DNA of 64,000 nucleotides. Source: Euglena gracilis (taxonomy: Eukaryota; Euglenida; Euglenophyceae; Euglenales). A model generated the notes under the pieces. That model worked only from the letters and a program-made list of their open reading frames with translations, ran no database searches and was not told where the DNA came from. The translations under genes were made by a program, and so were the position numbers. Positions 36,401-58,929 of this stretch are shown piece by piece. The DNA lies in the NCBI GenBank assembly GCA_039621445.1, contig CP154956.1, positions 28,092,667-28,156,666 of the forward strand, given 5' to 3'. How positions within the stretch are numbered: the first letter of the stretch is position 1; the number at the start of each line of letters is the position of its first letter.

Positions 36401-39400
36401 CGCACCCGCACGTAGGGGGGGACGGCCACGGTGATCGGGGCAACGTCGGGCGGCTCCACCAGGAAGAGTACCTGAGAGGGTGGGGGGGGGGTCCACACCG
36501 CTCCACCGTCTCTCTTTGTGTGTTTGTCACCCACCACCAACCCACACGAAAATCTGGAGGGAGAGCGAGGATGTTGACTCTTTCAAATGACAACAAAGCG
36601 ACGCCAGTTGTCATCACTCCCCACTTGGCGCCGATTGAAAAGAAAAAAACAAAGCCATAGCTCTCACTGCTATAAACCCGCCCCCCCAAAATAACCTGGC
36701 GGGGTATTTGCGCCTGGAGGGGGCCGAATAACTTGGCGGGGGGAGGGGCAAAAAAGATGGTTCCAGTAACTTGGAACCCCCCTTTTTAGGCAAAATTCCT
36801 TTATGGCGCTGAAAAAAAGGGCCCAAATAACCTGGCGGGGGGGGGCATGGCCAAAAGTTGGTTTCAATAACCTGGCACCCCGCCAGGCTATTTGGGGGGG
36901 TTAGTCTTAGAGGCCAACACATAGAAAAAAGTCCCCAATTGAAAGACCGACAAAAGAAGGACGTCAAGCTGCTGGCCAAACCGACAACTCCTAATAAGGT
37001 CCAAGAGAATACGGCAACACTTGAAGACCCGAACTTCTTTGAAGGGGAATTCTGATGGCACAAAACTCTTGTAAAAAAATGCACACATATGGACAACAAT
37101 GCTCATTCACAGGCACACATCAGGGAATGTCGTAAGGATCCCCCTTAGGCGGTGCATCTCGCACTTAAGCTTTTTTCTTTGTCGATGTGTGCAATTGCGC
37201 AAATCGACATTTTTTACGATTTCCTTGAACTGCCGAAAGCACCTGGTGAAACAGCAATATATAAGATACAAACCTCATAATACAGGTTAGGAAACATGAA
37301 GGTTTCATTCCATACTCCTAACAAGCTCTCTGATAGGTCTGGAGCGACAGATTGGTGTTGTCGTCTGTGAAACAGGTGGGTTGTGCACCCTGGCTGTTAC
37401 GACTATGGGCATTGGTGTGTTCCTGCTGCCTGTAACTGCCGGTTTATACACACCTGTTTGATGGGGACCGACTTTCCACCTTTGGAAATGATGTGATGCA
37501 CAGGTAAATTTGGCGACGATTGTGACATAAAAACTTTCCAGAACTCTGCTGTTATCGACAGATCGAAATATATGTCTAGCGATGGAACACGCGTGACACA
37601 AATTTATGAAGTGAGGGTCGATGTGCGCATTTGCGCACATCGATGCGCATTTGCGCACATCGACCACTTGTGAATTTTGTGTGTGTGGTTGGTGTGCGCA
37701 TTTGCGCACATCAACCACAAATTTGTAGATGGTGATGTGCGCAAATGCGCACACCAACCACAAACACAAAATAAATGTGTGGTTGGTGTGTGTGAATGGT
37801 TGATGTGTGCAAATGCGCACACCAACCACGAGAAATTTGAGAAATATGCTCCACAATTTTTACATTACCACATGAGACACAACACCTTCCTTTTCTTGGA
37901 TCTAGAAGTAAAGATTGGGACAAGGATTTTGAATGGATACCGTTTGCAATGTGTGACAGAGAACGGCAGCTTGTAAATGTACCTTTGTTTACCTCCGTGT
38001 TATGGAGTGCTCTTGGTCCTTAACAGTTGGTGTGCGCATTTGCGCACACCAAGCATTGCGGATGCAAAAATTTTGAAAGTATTGTGTGGTGAAGAAATTC
38101 CGGTTTTTATGTTATGCGCAACGTGTTGTAGAACACACTATATGACAGGAGAAAGGTTTCATCTCCAAGGGCAAGTTTGCATGTCTTATCTCCAACCCGT
38201 ACGACCGATCGTTTTCACGCCATCAGTTTGGAAGTTGAGCGGGAGGAATTGATGACGCGTAACCCCCCGTGACTGCTGGACACTTTTCTTAAAAAATAAC
38301 GACTTCCAGAATCTCAAAATTACGTGCGTGTAATCTTCCTATTTCCTCGACCATTTTTCCGTTTTTGTCACAATGATGCCAAATTTTTTTTTCCTTAGAA
38401 AACAGGCAACATACCACTTTTTGTGCACAACATCAGGGTGCTCAGGACCAGTACTTTCACACAACCCAACCAAGTGTAAACAATAAATATTCTCTCCCTC
38501 CAAATCAATGAGTTTTGTGGCCACATTTCAGATGCTCCCATTTGCCATTGTTTCCATGAACCAGCAGCTTGCCCGCCCCCCCCCCCCAGACTACCGTCCC
38601 GGTTGTGGGGGAGAACAATGCCACCTCGGTGGCTGCTGCTGAACTGGGGCTTAATGACGACTTTGTTGATGCTTAAATGCAACCAATTATCATCACCTGA
38701 TGTGACTGGTGCAGCAAAACGCAAGCCAGGGGGCAAGTGGCGGCGGTTTTCAAGGGTCACCCCTTGCCCAAGTGGCGCCGTTGCACGTGTGCCGCAACGT
38801 GCTAGCGGTGGGCCACCTACTAGAGGTGTACGGTCTCCACATGGACCTGGACCTGTCACTGGGCCAGAAAAGGCCTTGAAAACAGCCTCATCGTTGAGGA
38901 GAGCGTTCGGCAGCTGAGTAAGTTGCACACCGAAGGAGCCATTCCAGGTGGTGTTTGGGGTCGTGTTTGATGTGTTCTGTCTGAAATCGCTATCGTGGTC
39001 GATGTGTGCAAACGCGCACATCATCAGGGTGTGCCCATTTTGCACTCTCTGGCGACGTCCATCTTTACACACGCGGTCGGTGTTTGAATGCAAACACCGA
39101 CCACGCGCGCATTTGCGCAAACCGAACATTTTTTATATTCCGACCTGGTACTTGATGGATGTGTTTTTTCAGTACATTTCTGTCTGTTTTCAGAGCAAAG
39201 CTGCGTGGTAAGCCCTTCCAGTTATTGTGTTTTCAAAAGGCTCAGGGCAGCGAGGTCTGTTTATGTGCCATGATACTTGATCGCATCCTTTGCACAAATG
39301 GACGTGAGGTCGGTTTGTGAAAATGTGCACACGTTGTCGATACGCGCATTTGCGCAAACCGACCTCACCTTCTTTTCCAGACTCATGGTATTTTTCACAT

Positions 39401-40887
39401 CACTTTCAGTATTATGAATTTTGGGGTATTTATGGACGTTCTTCTGGGGAACCTTTGACAGGTCGAGGTGCGCAATTGCGCACATCGACCTTCTTTCTTT
39501 GTTCAAAACGTGGCTGCAATAAATCATTCCAGTGAAGTTTGTGTGATCCCCTCAACCATTTCATCACGACAAAATTTGGCCGGACTTATCCCCACTGCAA
39601 GTTCGGTGGGGACTCGCTACCCTTCCCTCCCCTTCAAACCAATTTCCCTTCACGCTGCAAGGACCTTTACAAAATCCCCAGGCACGCCTTCCTTTCTGCC
39701 TTCTTGGCCGGCGGTGTGATTGGACCCACCCTAACCCCCCCATCCTTGTTCCCCGCGCTCCGGCAAACATACAAAAACACAAGTCCAAGGCCGTCACACA
39801 CCAAAACAGTGCGTCAAACCTCTGTTTTGGTTTTTGACGAGGGAGCCAGCCCGGGTCGCCAACAGCCGGCGAGGAGAGCCGCATCGCACAAAAAGGGGGG
39901 AGGCGGTACCGGGATTTTGGTGTTTTTATCGGTGTTCTTTCACTTGGGGGGGATAGGTCCGGGGGTTTTCGTGTCATTCCGACCTCAAAAAAATTGAAAA
40001 AAACACGTAACTCCCAGGAGAGCCAGTGCCCAAAATGCAAAAGCGCTCGTTTTTGGACCAACCTTGCTTCCTCTCGCTCTCACCCCTTGCAACGCCGGCA
40101 CCCAAATCAAAAAAATGGTCGATGTGCGAAAATCGACCAAAAAAAGCTTAAATGCGAGATCCGCCGCCTAAGTCCCCCCTGGGGAGTCCAGCAGGCCGGT
40201 TGAAAAACAAAATTGCTGGCTGGGGGTGGGGGGTCCAGTGGGGGGTTTGGCTGCCGGGCTGGACCCAGCTGAAATCCCCCCCAAAAAGTCGCAAAGCCCA
40301 AATCCAGCAGGGTTGGAATTTTTCAGCCAAAACTTTGAGGTCAAACCTCAAAGAAACCTCCAAAGATGCCAACTTTTGACAATCTTTGAATCTTTGATCC
40401 CTTTTTAAAAAAGCCCTTTTGGACTGAAGATTCTTCGGTCCAGGGCTGCCTAAACTTTCGCTCAACCCCGTTGGGGGGGGGGGGTCATTAGGTAGCTCAG
40501 CAGGGTGCTGGCCCCCCAAAAAAGTGATTTTTAGCTGGACCCAACCTCTGGCTTCAGAAACTCCTGGTGCACATGGTTTCCCAGAAATGGACAAACCTCC
40601 CGCAGCCTTTGATGCATTACCCGCCGCTCCAGCGACGCAAAGAAGAGCGGCAGCTTCGGCAGATCGTTGCGGTACGTCACCACCACCAGCGCCGTGGCGT
40701 TGAACAGCTCCGCACTCCGCCGGTCGGTGGTTCCGTCGGGAGGCCCGCCGAGTAGCACGGCCGGGTGAGAGGCGGCCGCCAACGGGGGGGTGAGGCCAGG
40801 GTCCAGGCCATCCGGCAGGGGGCATCGGGGGTGGGCGGCCAGCCGGCGGATGCGTTTCCACTCGGCGTTGGTGCGGAAGAAGGGGTC
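33498..40887 (-). CDS. Glycosyltransferase-like gene (GT-A fold, DUF6492-like), five or more exons
   Basis: Exon A (40887-40597; acceptor TTTCATCCAG) includes NATALVVVTYRNDLPKLPLF, the first beta strand of a GT-A fold. It joins by GT-AG to exon B (36471-about 36246; CTCTCAG acceptor), giving LREVLFLVEPPDVAP and then LPNLYADRFTVAQFAMFTDV with the TDVDAAF DxD-like motif. Exon C (about 35585-35430) reads CTAHFRHPPYAPAVQYLLGI then PAALDCMQ and joins by GT-AG to exon D (34054-33941; CCTCCCACAG acceptor), LLPLVVPVAALRELRARVRR. Exon D joins exon E (33770-33498) in frame only with a GC donor (CAG|GCTCGC). Exon E has GAFSQFQLLGNFLYHFRPRA and ends ALTPPL-stop. The order matches bacterial/algal DUF6492 proteins as I know them. 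Upstream exons, including the start, are missing; the B-C junction is not resolved. Donor sugar unknown; Golgi location is inference. Confidence 0.72.
34957..35412 (-). mobile_element. TIR-bounded introner-like element, second copy
   Basis: Minus orientation starts GGGATCCATGGGAAGCCC and ends GGGCCTCCCATATGTCCC. The internal order (CTGAA block, AT-rich core with ATGTGGAAAAACAACCAAAC, G-run and C-run blocks) matches 17596-18085. It lies in the intron between exons C and D of the glycosyltransferase gene, with its end 17 bases from the exon C donor. A GTACGTG donor-like site occupies the same place as the used donor in the LRR copy. Confidence 0.7.
37843..38030 (+). pseudogene. Coding-like fragment of unknown protein
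   Basis: A plus-strand frame reads LPHETQHLPFLGSRSKDWDK then DFEWIPFAMCDRERQLVNVP and LFTSVLWSALGP before a stop that abuts a palindromic motif. Composition is balanced and unlike the low-complexity shadows around it. There is no start codon in context. It could be a fragment of a mobile or viral element gene, or chance. No family recognised. Confidence 0.3.
38590..39000. other. Coding-like region of unknown strand
   Basis: The plus strand reads TTVPVVGENNATSVAAAELG then LNDDFVDA-stop in one frame, with a longer Pro/Arg-rich frame after it. The minus strand is open from about 39129 and includes WNGSFGVQLTQLPNALLNDE and LHLSINKVVIKPQFSSSHRG. Which frame, if any, is real cannot be decided. It lies inside the palindrome cluster. 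Confidence 0.25.
39539..39997 (+). CDS. Hypothetical ORF, 152 codons
   Basis: The plus-strand ORF starts MCDPLNHFITTKFGRTYPHC and continues with KFGGDSLPFPPLQTNFPSRC. The minus strand is also open for 165 codons across the same segment, so one of the two may be a shadow. No domain was recognised. It follows the palindrome cluster and lies inside a host intron on the opposite strand. Confidence 0.2.
   Translation: MCDPLNHFITTKFGRTYPHCKFGGDSLPFPPLQTNFPSRCKDLYKIPRHAFLSAFLAGGVIGPTLTPPSLFPALRQTYKNTSPRPSHTKTVRQTSVLVFDEGASPGRQQPARRAASHKKGGGGTGILVFLSVFFHLGGIGPGVFVSFRPQKN
40165..40550. repeat. Dispersed element, GGCTGGCTGGACCCCC family
   Basis: Homologous in order to 19.6-20.1 kb: C-run/G-run hairpin, GCTGGCTGGGGGTGGGGGGT, AAGCCCAAATCCAGCAGGGT, then TTTTTCAGCCAAAA and a TTTGAGGTCAAACC block. 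It ends 47 bases from exon A of the glycosyltransferase gene. Confidence 0.6.
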
Positions 40888-40967
40888 CTGGATGAAAGGG
40901 GGGAGGGGGGTGAGGACGGTGCCATACAATGTGTGCACCAAACAGAAGTATCAAGGTCTGGGGGTTG

Positions 40968-42128
<1,161 letters not shown>

Positions 42129-42754
42129 ATGTGTGAGTGCACGCATGAACGCGTGCGTCCACATGTTCTGCGCGTTAGTGTGCATGCAAATGGAGGGAGT
42201 GAGAGAGAAAGACAAGAAAGCGCCTGTGGGGGATGTGGTTTGAAAACAGTTTTTGTTGCAATTGTGACTCGCTAAAGAAATTCCAGCCCAGCCTTCGGCC
42301 AGCCAAAATCTGTCCCACGGTGTACCCCCCCCCCCCCGTCTGGGGAGGAGCGGCCCCAACCCACCCACTCTCGAAAACCCATCTGATGTTAAGTGAATCT
42401 TTGACATCAAGCAAGGGGAAATCATTCTGAATTTTGTGAAATGCCATTGCCTTTTGTTTGGTTGTGTGGGAGGAGTGATACTCATTGAATGCTTCACCGC
42501 ATTTCACTGTGCGCCTCTTTCCACTAAAGGAATCTGTTTAGATAATCTGAGAGAATGCAATCCATGAAGGGAAAAAAAAGAGCCAAAGGTCAATGCATTG
42601 CAATAAAGATCTGGGGCATACAATGTTTTGGTTGTCTTTGCGGCTGTACGGGAAATGGGGCGGCCACTTTGGCTTGTAGTCCACCGGCAGCTGTGCAGGG
42701 CACCAGGGGGGGTTGGGACCCCCGCAGCGCTGCTCGATGGCCACTATCATTCTC

Positions 42755-52133
<9,379 letters not shown>

Positions 52134-52179
52134 CTGCAATACAGGGCGAGGGTATGGCTTTTCAACAGAAAGGAGTGGA

Positions 52180-52390
52180 AACTCACCACAAGCAAACGGG
52201 TTCCTGGGGTCCATAACACACCCTTGGGTTCTGGACCCCACATCCCAAGAACGACAGACACATTGTGGAGGGTCTGCAGGACCGCGCGGTGCCGTCGGCC
52301 ATATGCCACCAGTGTGGTGTGAAATGCAATTGGGATGCCGCGGTACCGCCGTACGCCACCACCTGCTCCGGCCTAAGGCACAGTGGGAGG
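52180..52390 (-). CDS. Possible upstream exon, unassigned
   Basis: The minus strand is open in three frames here; one reads RRYRGIPIAFHTTLVAYGRR then HRAVLQTLHNVSVVLG and another VVAYGGTAASQLHFTPHWW. GC content matches the exons. It lies 50 bp upstream of exon 2 of the fucosyltransferase-like gene and could be part of its N-terminal region, but no frame joins convincingly. Confidence 0.25.
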
Positions 52391-52936
52391 GGGTGGTATT
52401 GCTAAATTGATTTGGCTGGAAACGGCTTTTATCGAGTTCGAAGATGAATGCACCATTCAGCAGGGGTTTGGCCAGCATGAGAAATTCCAAAAATGATACC
52501 CATCCAAAGTAAGACCCCCCAATTGACCAAGGATCCCCCAATTGAAGATCCCTCGTATGAAAGCACAAAGCATCGAAGATGGTGAAAGCTTTCCAATAGG
52601 TATCAAATAATCACATTAAATTCATTTTGGGATTTCAAACCTCAAAAAAATATGTGGAAGCACAATTGGAACACAGAGTGCACATTTGCACATAGCACAT
52701 GCAGCATGCAAAAAAAATTCTGTTTTGGAACCTAAATTAAATTTTTGAAAGCCAACCTTTAATTTTAGTTTCTCCACAACCCCCACTGTCAGGTCATCAA
52801 TGTCTTGATGGTTCCTTCTTCACTGACCCATGTCCTTTGTTTAACATGGTTTTTTGTCTTTTCCCCTCTGACATTGTTTTAGATTATTCTATGGGCATGA
52901 AGCTGCCTTTCCACATTTCTTTCCCCACAACTGTGA

Positions 52937-53215
52937 GCAAAAAAACAACAAAAAAAAAAAACAAAAAACAGAACAAAAAAAAAGCACAAAAAAAACAAAA
53001 GAAAGAAAAAAAACAAAAAAAAAAGAAAAAACAAAAAAGTAAACCGAAAAAGGAAGAAAAACAGAACAAAAAAAAAGACAGAACACAAGAGAAAAAAGAC
53101 AAAAAAAAAAAAAACCAAAAACATAGAAAAACGCAAAAAAAAAGAAAAAACACGAAAAGCAACGGCAACACCAAACAAAAAAAAAAAGCAAAGGACAAAA
53201 AAAAAAGAAGAGGGT
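52937..53215. repeat. A-rich simple sequence
   Basis: About 280 bp of (A)n broken by single C or G. The Lys-rich plus-strand ORF and the Phe-rich minus-strand ORFs are compositional artefacts. Confidence 0.9.
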
Positions 53216-53239
53216 CAAAAATGGGTCTTTCACACCACT

Positions 53240-55560
53240 GATATATCATCGCCGTCTGGTGATGCAAGAATGTCAGTTGGAGGAGAAGAAGAAGAAGAAG
53301 ACACAGCATTACGAGCACGGATGACCACAGGGCCTGGGAAGAAGCGCAGCCATTGTGGACTCCCTACTGTGACACCCTCCTTTTCTCAAACCTTCCTTCA
53401 CACCCTGGGCTTCCAGCCAATTGATCTAAAATGGTTTTAAAAATTCATGGGTCAAATACAGCTTAAAAAAACAGACAACGTTTCTGGCAAACCCCACCCC
53501 TCCCCTTGGTGGAGGGCTTCGCAAAATCCCCATTTCAATGCACGGGGTGCACGTTGTTTTGGACTTCACTCTCGGGCCCTCGTGGGTGTGACACTTGTTT
53601 GGGACCAGCAGGCGCCACAGTCACCCCCAGGCCACCCGAAAACCCTGGCCCAAAACATTGTTCTTGGTCTGAAACCACATTTGGGTGAAGATCAGACATC
53701 CACTGAGTCACAACGACACTGATGAACACAATTTTTTTTGGTGAACACAGGTGAACGCCAAAATTTTTGGGTGAACACCGGCGAACACAGAAGAAAAGTG
53801 GTGACCATGTCGGAAAATTTTGGGCGAAAACAAAAAATGGTAAAATATAAATCTCACTGATCCCGAAACCCCCCCGAATAAGACCCCCTGCTGATTTTCA
53901 GCAAAAATCCACTGGACCCCCTGTTTCTCAACAGGGGGGGGGGGTCAACGAGGGAGGGGGTACTTCCAATTGGGGGGGGGGGGTCCGAAACGAAGGATGG
54001 GGTTGGTCAGCCATACAAAAAATGACAGATTTGACAATTATGGTGAAAAATACTGGTTGTGATTTTTCAAATTTGCCGAAATCGTCAAAAAAAAGCCCCA
54101 TTTTCGGCCATCCTTGGACCATTTTTTGAATCATCCAATTTTTGCTACCTGCCGGCGGCCATTCTCAATTAGCCTGGGGTTCAAAAAGCTTCCCTGGGCC
54201 ATTTTCTCAATTTGGGGGGGGGCAGTCATATCTCTTCAGAGAAAGAGGAGGCTTTGGGAAAAGGGGGCACATGGGTAGGAAATGCGGATTATCACCATGA
54301 CCCCGGCCTCGTTCCCGGATTTTTTTTTCCAGGCGCAAGCGACTGGATCCCGAGTTTTCAAATCTCCATTTGACCCCCAACTCCCCGCCAGGTCCGAGCT
54401 ATTCAGCCGACAAGGGGTCCAAACTGGGCAAGATTGGCCAACCCCCCCAGTTTCGACTCTTTCATTTCGCCGGGGTGAGATTTTTGGTCAAAAAATCTAT
54501 TTTCCAAAATATCTTGAGAAAATGAGCCGTTATGGTCACTGACACACCTGGGTTATGTTCTGGCTCGGTTTTATGGCCCAAAACGGCCATTCTGGGGTAT
54601 TTATCTTCACCTGTTTTGGGGGGGTCAAAAGTCGATTTTTTCAAAATATCTCAACAATGCAGAAAAATCAAATCAAAGGAAATGCCTGGAGAGACCTAAA
54701 ATAAAACCCTTGGGACGCCTATCTAGCGGTATTTTGATTTCCCGAAACTCCACGGCTGGCCTGAGTTATGGCCACTTTTTCGCTCCAAATCTGCACTGTT
54801 TTGGTCTGCTTCGGCTTTGCCATTGTTGGGCCATTTTGGGGCCAAAAAATCGACAGGTTCAAAATGTCTCCAAAATGGTGGAATCAAAGGAAATCACTGG
54901 GGACCCAGAATAAAGCCCTGGGGGCCGTCCATCACCTCGTAAAGGCCGCCAGGGCCAGCTAACCCCCTGACCCAAACACAGCCCATTACAACCAATTTTA
55001 GGCCATTTCGGGGTCAAAAATCAAATTTTTAAATTTTCTCCAAAATGGTGGGGAATGGAAGGAAATCACTGGGGACCTAAAACGAAGCTTTGGGGACCCT
55101 CTGTCACCCCGTATAGATGCCCAGGGCAGCAGTGCGCCCCTTCTGTGCTGCCAGGACGGAAAGGGCCAGGCCAGGCCACTGAGCCCCCGGGCCGCTGGCC
55201 TGGCCTGGCGGGCCTGGCTGCCGAGCCGCCCGCCGGGCTTGCCTCGCACCATTAGGTAGGTAAAGAAGTCAGCACTACGAAGCCATTTTTAACTAAGGGG
55301 GGGGGTTAAATTTCCAAATGTGGGGGTCGGCCCAACCTCAGGTCGGCTTGACCAGATCGGCCCAAACAACAGGATGGCCACTCCATGGAGCCAAAAGCCA
55401 ATGCTCACCATCTAAAATTGATTTTTTGCAATTGAAACATTGTTTGGGCCAATTTCACGGCATGTGGAATTAGTTTAGTTATTGTTATAATTGATATGTG
55501 AAGTTTTGTTCGTTTAGTTATTGTGTTCGCAATTTTTTTGTGTATCATGTGTTCACCAAG
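53240..55560. other. Repeat mosaic, no gene seen
   Basis: Contains GTGAACACMRGTGAACA patches (53725-53790), an inverted copy of the 51.17-kb element (54280-54440), and several diverged copies of the AATCAAAGGAAATGTC repeat (54640-55260). No splice-bounded coding block was recognised. Confidence 0.5.
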
Positions 55561-55730
55561 AAATAGTATGTTCACCTGTGTTCACCAAAGAAAAATCTGT
55601 TCAACCTGTGTGCACCAAAATTGTTTCTGTGTTCATTAATGTTCACCAAAAAAAAATTTGTGTTCACTCACCAAAAAGTCTCTTTTCCACCTATGTTCAC
55701 CAAAATTTATTTGTGTTCACCAAAAAATTG
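55548..55730. repeat. GTTCACCAAAAA repeats
   Basis: About ten irregular copies of TGTTCACCAAAA. Related text (GGTGAACACCGG) occurs at 53740-53790. Confidence 0.8.
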
Positions 55731-56397
55731 CCGATAAGAAAATGCAAGCTGCTTTTGAATGAAAAAAATGGTCGAGATTGGTTGCAGTTTCACCCAGGTC
55801 TTGGAAACAGGAACACCTGTGATGCCGTTGCAAACAAGGATTGCACTTATTAGGAGTTTCATATGCTTTTTATGTTTTATTTAATTTGTTGTGATACGTA
55901 AGGGTGCATTTGCGCAAATGCTGGTTCAATTAGGGGGGGTCCTTTTTTGAGACAATTTTTGCTCATTGCCAAAAAGTGCCCTTTTTGGGGACCAATTCTT
56001 TTTCTAATAAACCTAACCTACCCCCAATCCTAACCGAACCCCAAATCCCTGTGCGGGATACATCCGGGCACAGTCATGCACCTGAAACGTCCAAATATCT
56101 CCAGCGGAATGATGAATGCCAAAATCGGGAAGGAAAATACCGAAATTGGGGGTAAGTGCAACTTGTATGACGTGGGGTCCGGAGTGTTTTTTAGCATTTT
56201 TTCAGCACAATGCTGGTGAATGTTTGAAAACCTGCTGCATTGAATGCAGCTTCGAAAAGTCGCAACACATTTTTCACACACTAAGGATGTGGTGTGTCAT
56301 TTGTCACCAATTTCATTGTAACCCCAAAGTTTTGATTCAAGCAAAGAAAAACGCTTCTCTCAACCTGACCCTAACCCATGCCCATACCATGGGATTT

Positions 56398-57772
56398 GGA
56401 AAAGGTTCAGGGTTAGGAATTTGGAGAGCGTAAGGAATAGGGTTAGGGTTCAGATTTGGGTTTGGGTTGTAGGAGTAGGGTTAGGTTAGGAATACGGTTA
56501 CAGTGAGGAATTTGGGTTTGGATTTGGGTTAGGGTTAAGAATAGGGTTCGGGTTCTGATTTAATACGGATAGGGTTTGGATAAGGTCAGGGTTTAGGTTA
56601 CGGTAGGAATAGGGTTAGGGTTTGGAATACAGTTTGGGATTGTGATCAGGGTTGGGATTTGGGAAAGGGTTAGGAACACAGGGTTAGGATTAGGATTGGG
56701 GTTAGGGTTGGGAATGGGGCTAGGGTTCAGGGTTAGGGTTATGAGGGTTAGGGTTCGAACCAGGGCTCAGGTTAGGAATACGGTAAGGGTTCGGAATAGG
56801 GTTAGGGATAAGATCAGGGTTAGGGTTAGGGTTATGGTTAGGGTTAGGAGCATGCCATTGCTTAGCGACCCCAGGGGGGGGGGGTCACATTCCACTCTGA
56901 AAAAAACAGTCAGTCACTTTTTTTCCAAAAAAACCAGTCAGTCACTTTATCCCCCCGGGGGGATCGGCCACCATGAGATTGGAGGTATGTTCTCATGTGT
57001 GGCCTCGCCCATGAGGAAAAGGAGGCATAATTCAATCAGAAGAATGGTCAGAAGAATCAGAATCGGACGATTTGGCACTGTCCGATGATGATGAATCCCT
57101 CGTCATCTGACACAAATGTCCTGGAGTTTGCCTCTTCCTTCATCATGAAAATTTGCCAAAAAGTCTCAAAAAAATGCCAAAGATTTCTGGCACCTTCGGC
57201 GCCAGGCTACCCACTGATTCATTTTCGGGCCTACCCCACCCCCGGGGGGAGGGGGGTCTTGGCCAGAAAACCAGTCAGTCACCCCCCCGGACAGGTGTCA
57301 ATGGTGTGGTTAGGAACACGGTTAGGGTTAGGGTTTGGGATGGTGTTTGGATTAGGGTTTTGGTTAGGGTTTGGAATACAATTAGGGTTCAGAATACGGT
57401 TAGGGGTGGGAATAAGGTGAGGGTTCGGATTAGGGCCAGGATCAGGGTTAGGGTTCGGATTAGGATTTGTGTTAGGGTTAGGGTCAGGGTTCGGATTAAA
57501 GTTAGGGTTAGGAGTCGGGTCAGCTCAAGGAATAGGGTTTGGGTTAGGAATACAGTTCGGATTCGGGTTAGGGTTAAGAATATGGTTTGGATTATAATTA
57601 GTGTTAGGATTGGGAATACGTTTTGGGTTTTAGACCAAAGGACAGGGATAGAAATAGGGTTCAGGTTGGGGACAGGGTTAGGGTTGGGAATAAGGTTAAG
57701 GTTCGGATTAGAGTTGGGTTTTTGGGGGGGTTTCCCAAACCCTAATCCGAACCCTGACCAAGGTTGGGACGA
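56398..57772. repeat. Degenerate (TTAGGG)n tract
   Basis: More than 1 kb of TTAGGGTTAGGG and near variants (TTCGGATTAGGG, TTAGGAATAGGG) on the plus strand, interrupted by the AACCAGTCAGTCAC element at 56850-57290. Degeneracy indicates an old interstitial telomere-like tract rather than a live telomere. Confidence 0.85.
56850..57290. repeat. Dispersed element, AACCAGTCAGTCAC family, second copy
   Basis: Same order as 30450-30765: GGGGGTCACATTCCACTCTG, AACCAGTCAGTCACTTT, central GGCACCTTCGGCGCCAGG, then AAAACCAGTCAGTCACCC. It interrupts a TTAGGG-like tract, so it inserted after that tract formed. Confidence 0.75.
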
Positions 57773-57779
57773 CTAGTCC

Positions 57780-58500
57780 ATTAGTCGATTATTCATTCGG
57801 GACCCCCGAACAGGATTAATCGTTCACACCCAAAAAGAATAGTTGTGAACAGATTGGCCTCTCACAAAATTGCAGTCATGCACAACATTCAGGGGAATTT
57901 CTGGTGAATAAGGAAGCTAACCATCATGCAGAAAAAGGCCACTACAGAGGGTATGCAAAACTAACGAAGTGTGACGGTTGCCGCTGCGATCGCAACCAAA
58001 AATGAGATTGGATTTTCTCTGTAGGACTAGCCAGAATCAATTAAGGCTTGCCTTTTTGTGCTTGCATTGGGTGCTAAATCTCATGGGCAAACAGACATTG
58101 CAGCAAGTGAATTGGCTCAGTTCAGATCACCTCTGGGTTTAGATAGTCACAACTTCAGCAGTGAAATTCGAAGAAAGAGAAAAATGACGGCCACATTCTT
58201 CTCTGTGATTAGTTATCTTTCCATCCATCCCTGCAGACCCTGCAGACCGCCCCCCCCCCCTTGCAATCACCCCCTTGTTGTCGCTTGGCCGCCTTTGGAA
58301 ATCATCATCCCACACACCGCATTGAGGCCTCATGTTAATGGGACGAAGGCGCCATTAACAATTCAACATCCTGTAATCATGGTGAAGCCACAACTTTTAC
58401 AAAAACTGTGTAAACAAATGCCGGGCACCTACCTTGCAATTCGTTTTAATAACCACCCCCATTTTTATACCTTTCGTTTCATTTTTTGAGAAAGATTGAC
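57780..58500. other. No recognised gene
   Basis: Mixed-composition sequence with a plus-strand open frame at 58058-58489 but no recognisable domain, splice signal or repeat. Confidence 0.3.
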
Positions 58501-58541
58501 ACGAATCACAGGGCAGGGGTTTTTGTTCAGAGCCTGCCCTA

Positions 58542-58860
58542 TGGATAGAGGGGAAGCCTTGAGGGGGGGCTCACCCCCCCCCCCCCGACAGGAGGGGGCA
58601 GGGCCAAAGCCTCGAAACTGACATGGGCCTGGTAAATTTTGGGTTTTGTGGACGGGCCGGATACAAGGCCAAAACTGTTGGAAAATTCCTGATTTATCTT
58701 TCAAAATAGGTGCAAAAATACTCATTTTTTTTAATTTTTTTGCACATATTTCATGTGGTAAACACCAAAACACCAAAAAAAATGGGCAACATGCTCAAAA
58801 GTGAGCGAAAAAGGCATTATTCGCTCACTTTCCGGCGCTGTGTGCCAGAAGAAAGTTTTT
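58542..58860 (-). mobile_element. Introner-like element, third copy (one end seen)
   Basis: Starts GGATAGAGGGGAAGCCTTGA and carries CTCGAAACTGACATGGGCCT, TTTTGTGGACGGGCCGGAT and the AT-rich core with ATGTGGTAAACACCAAAAC, all in the same order as 17596-18085. The far TIR is missing or diverged. Confidence 0.65.
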
Positions 58861-58929
58861 TGCTTGAAAAGAGTGGGTGAGGGAGAGGGAGTAAAGGGAG
58901 GTTGTAACCACACATGTGCACATGCACAC

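Larger units (their letters stand above)
37186..39490. repeat. Cluster of palindromic TGTGCGCAAATGCGCACA motifs
   Basis: About ten copies of a palindrome with core GTGCGCAWWTGCGCAC, usually flanked by a complementary pair (GGTTGATG/CACCAACC or TCGA). Sites include 37186-37210, 37621-37660 (two), 37691-37712, 37733-37756, 37803-37825, 38029-38052, 39000-39021, 39100-39125, 39335-39365 and 39462-39490. Spacing is irregular. The cluster lies in the 4.1-kb intron between exons A and B of the glycosyltransferase gene. Outlying related motifs are at 40113-40137 and 55902-55920. Confidence 0.85.

Noticed and set aside
52837-53241. Lys-rich ORF of 134 codons
   Set aside because: Encoded by an A-rich tract; no conserved composition beyond the homopolymer.
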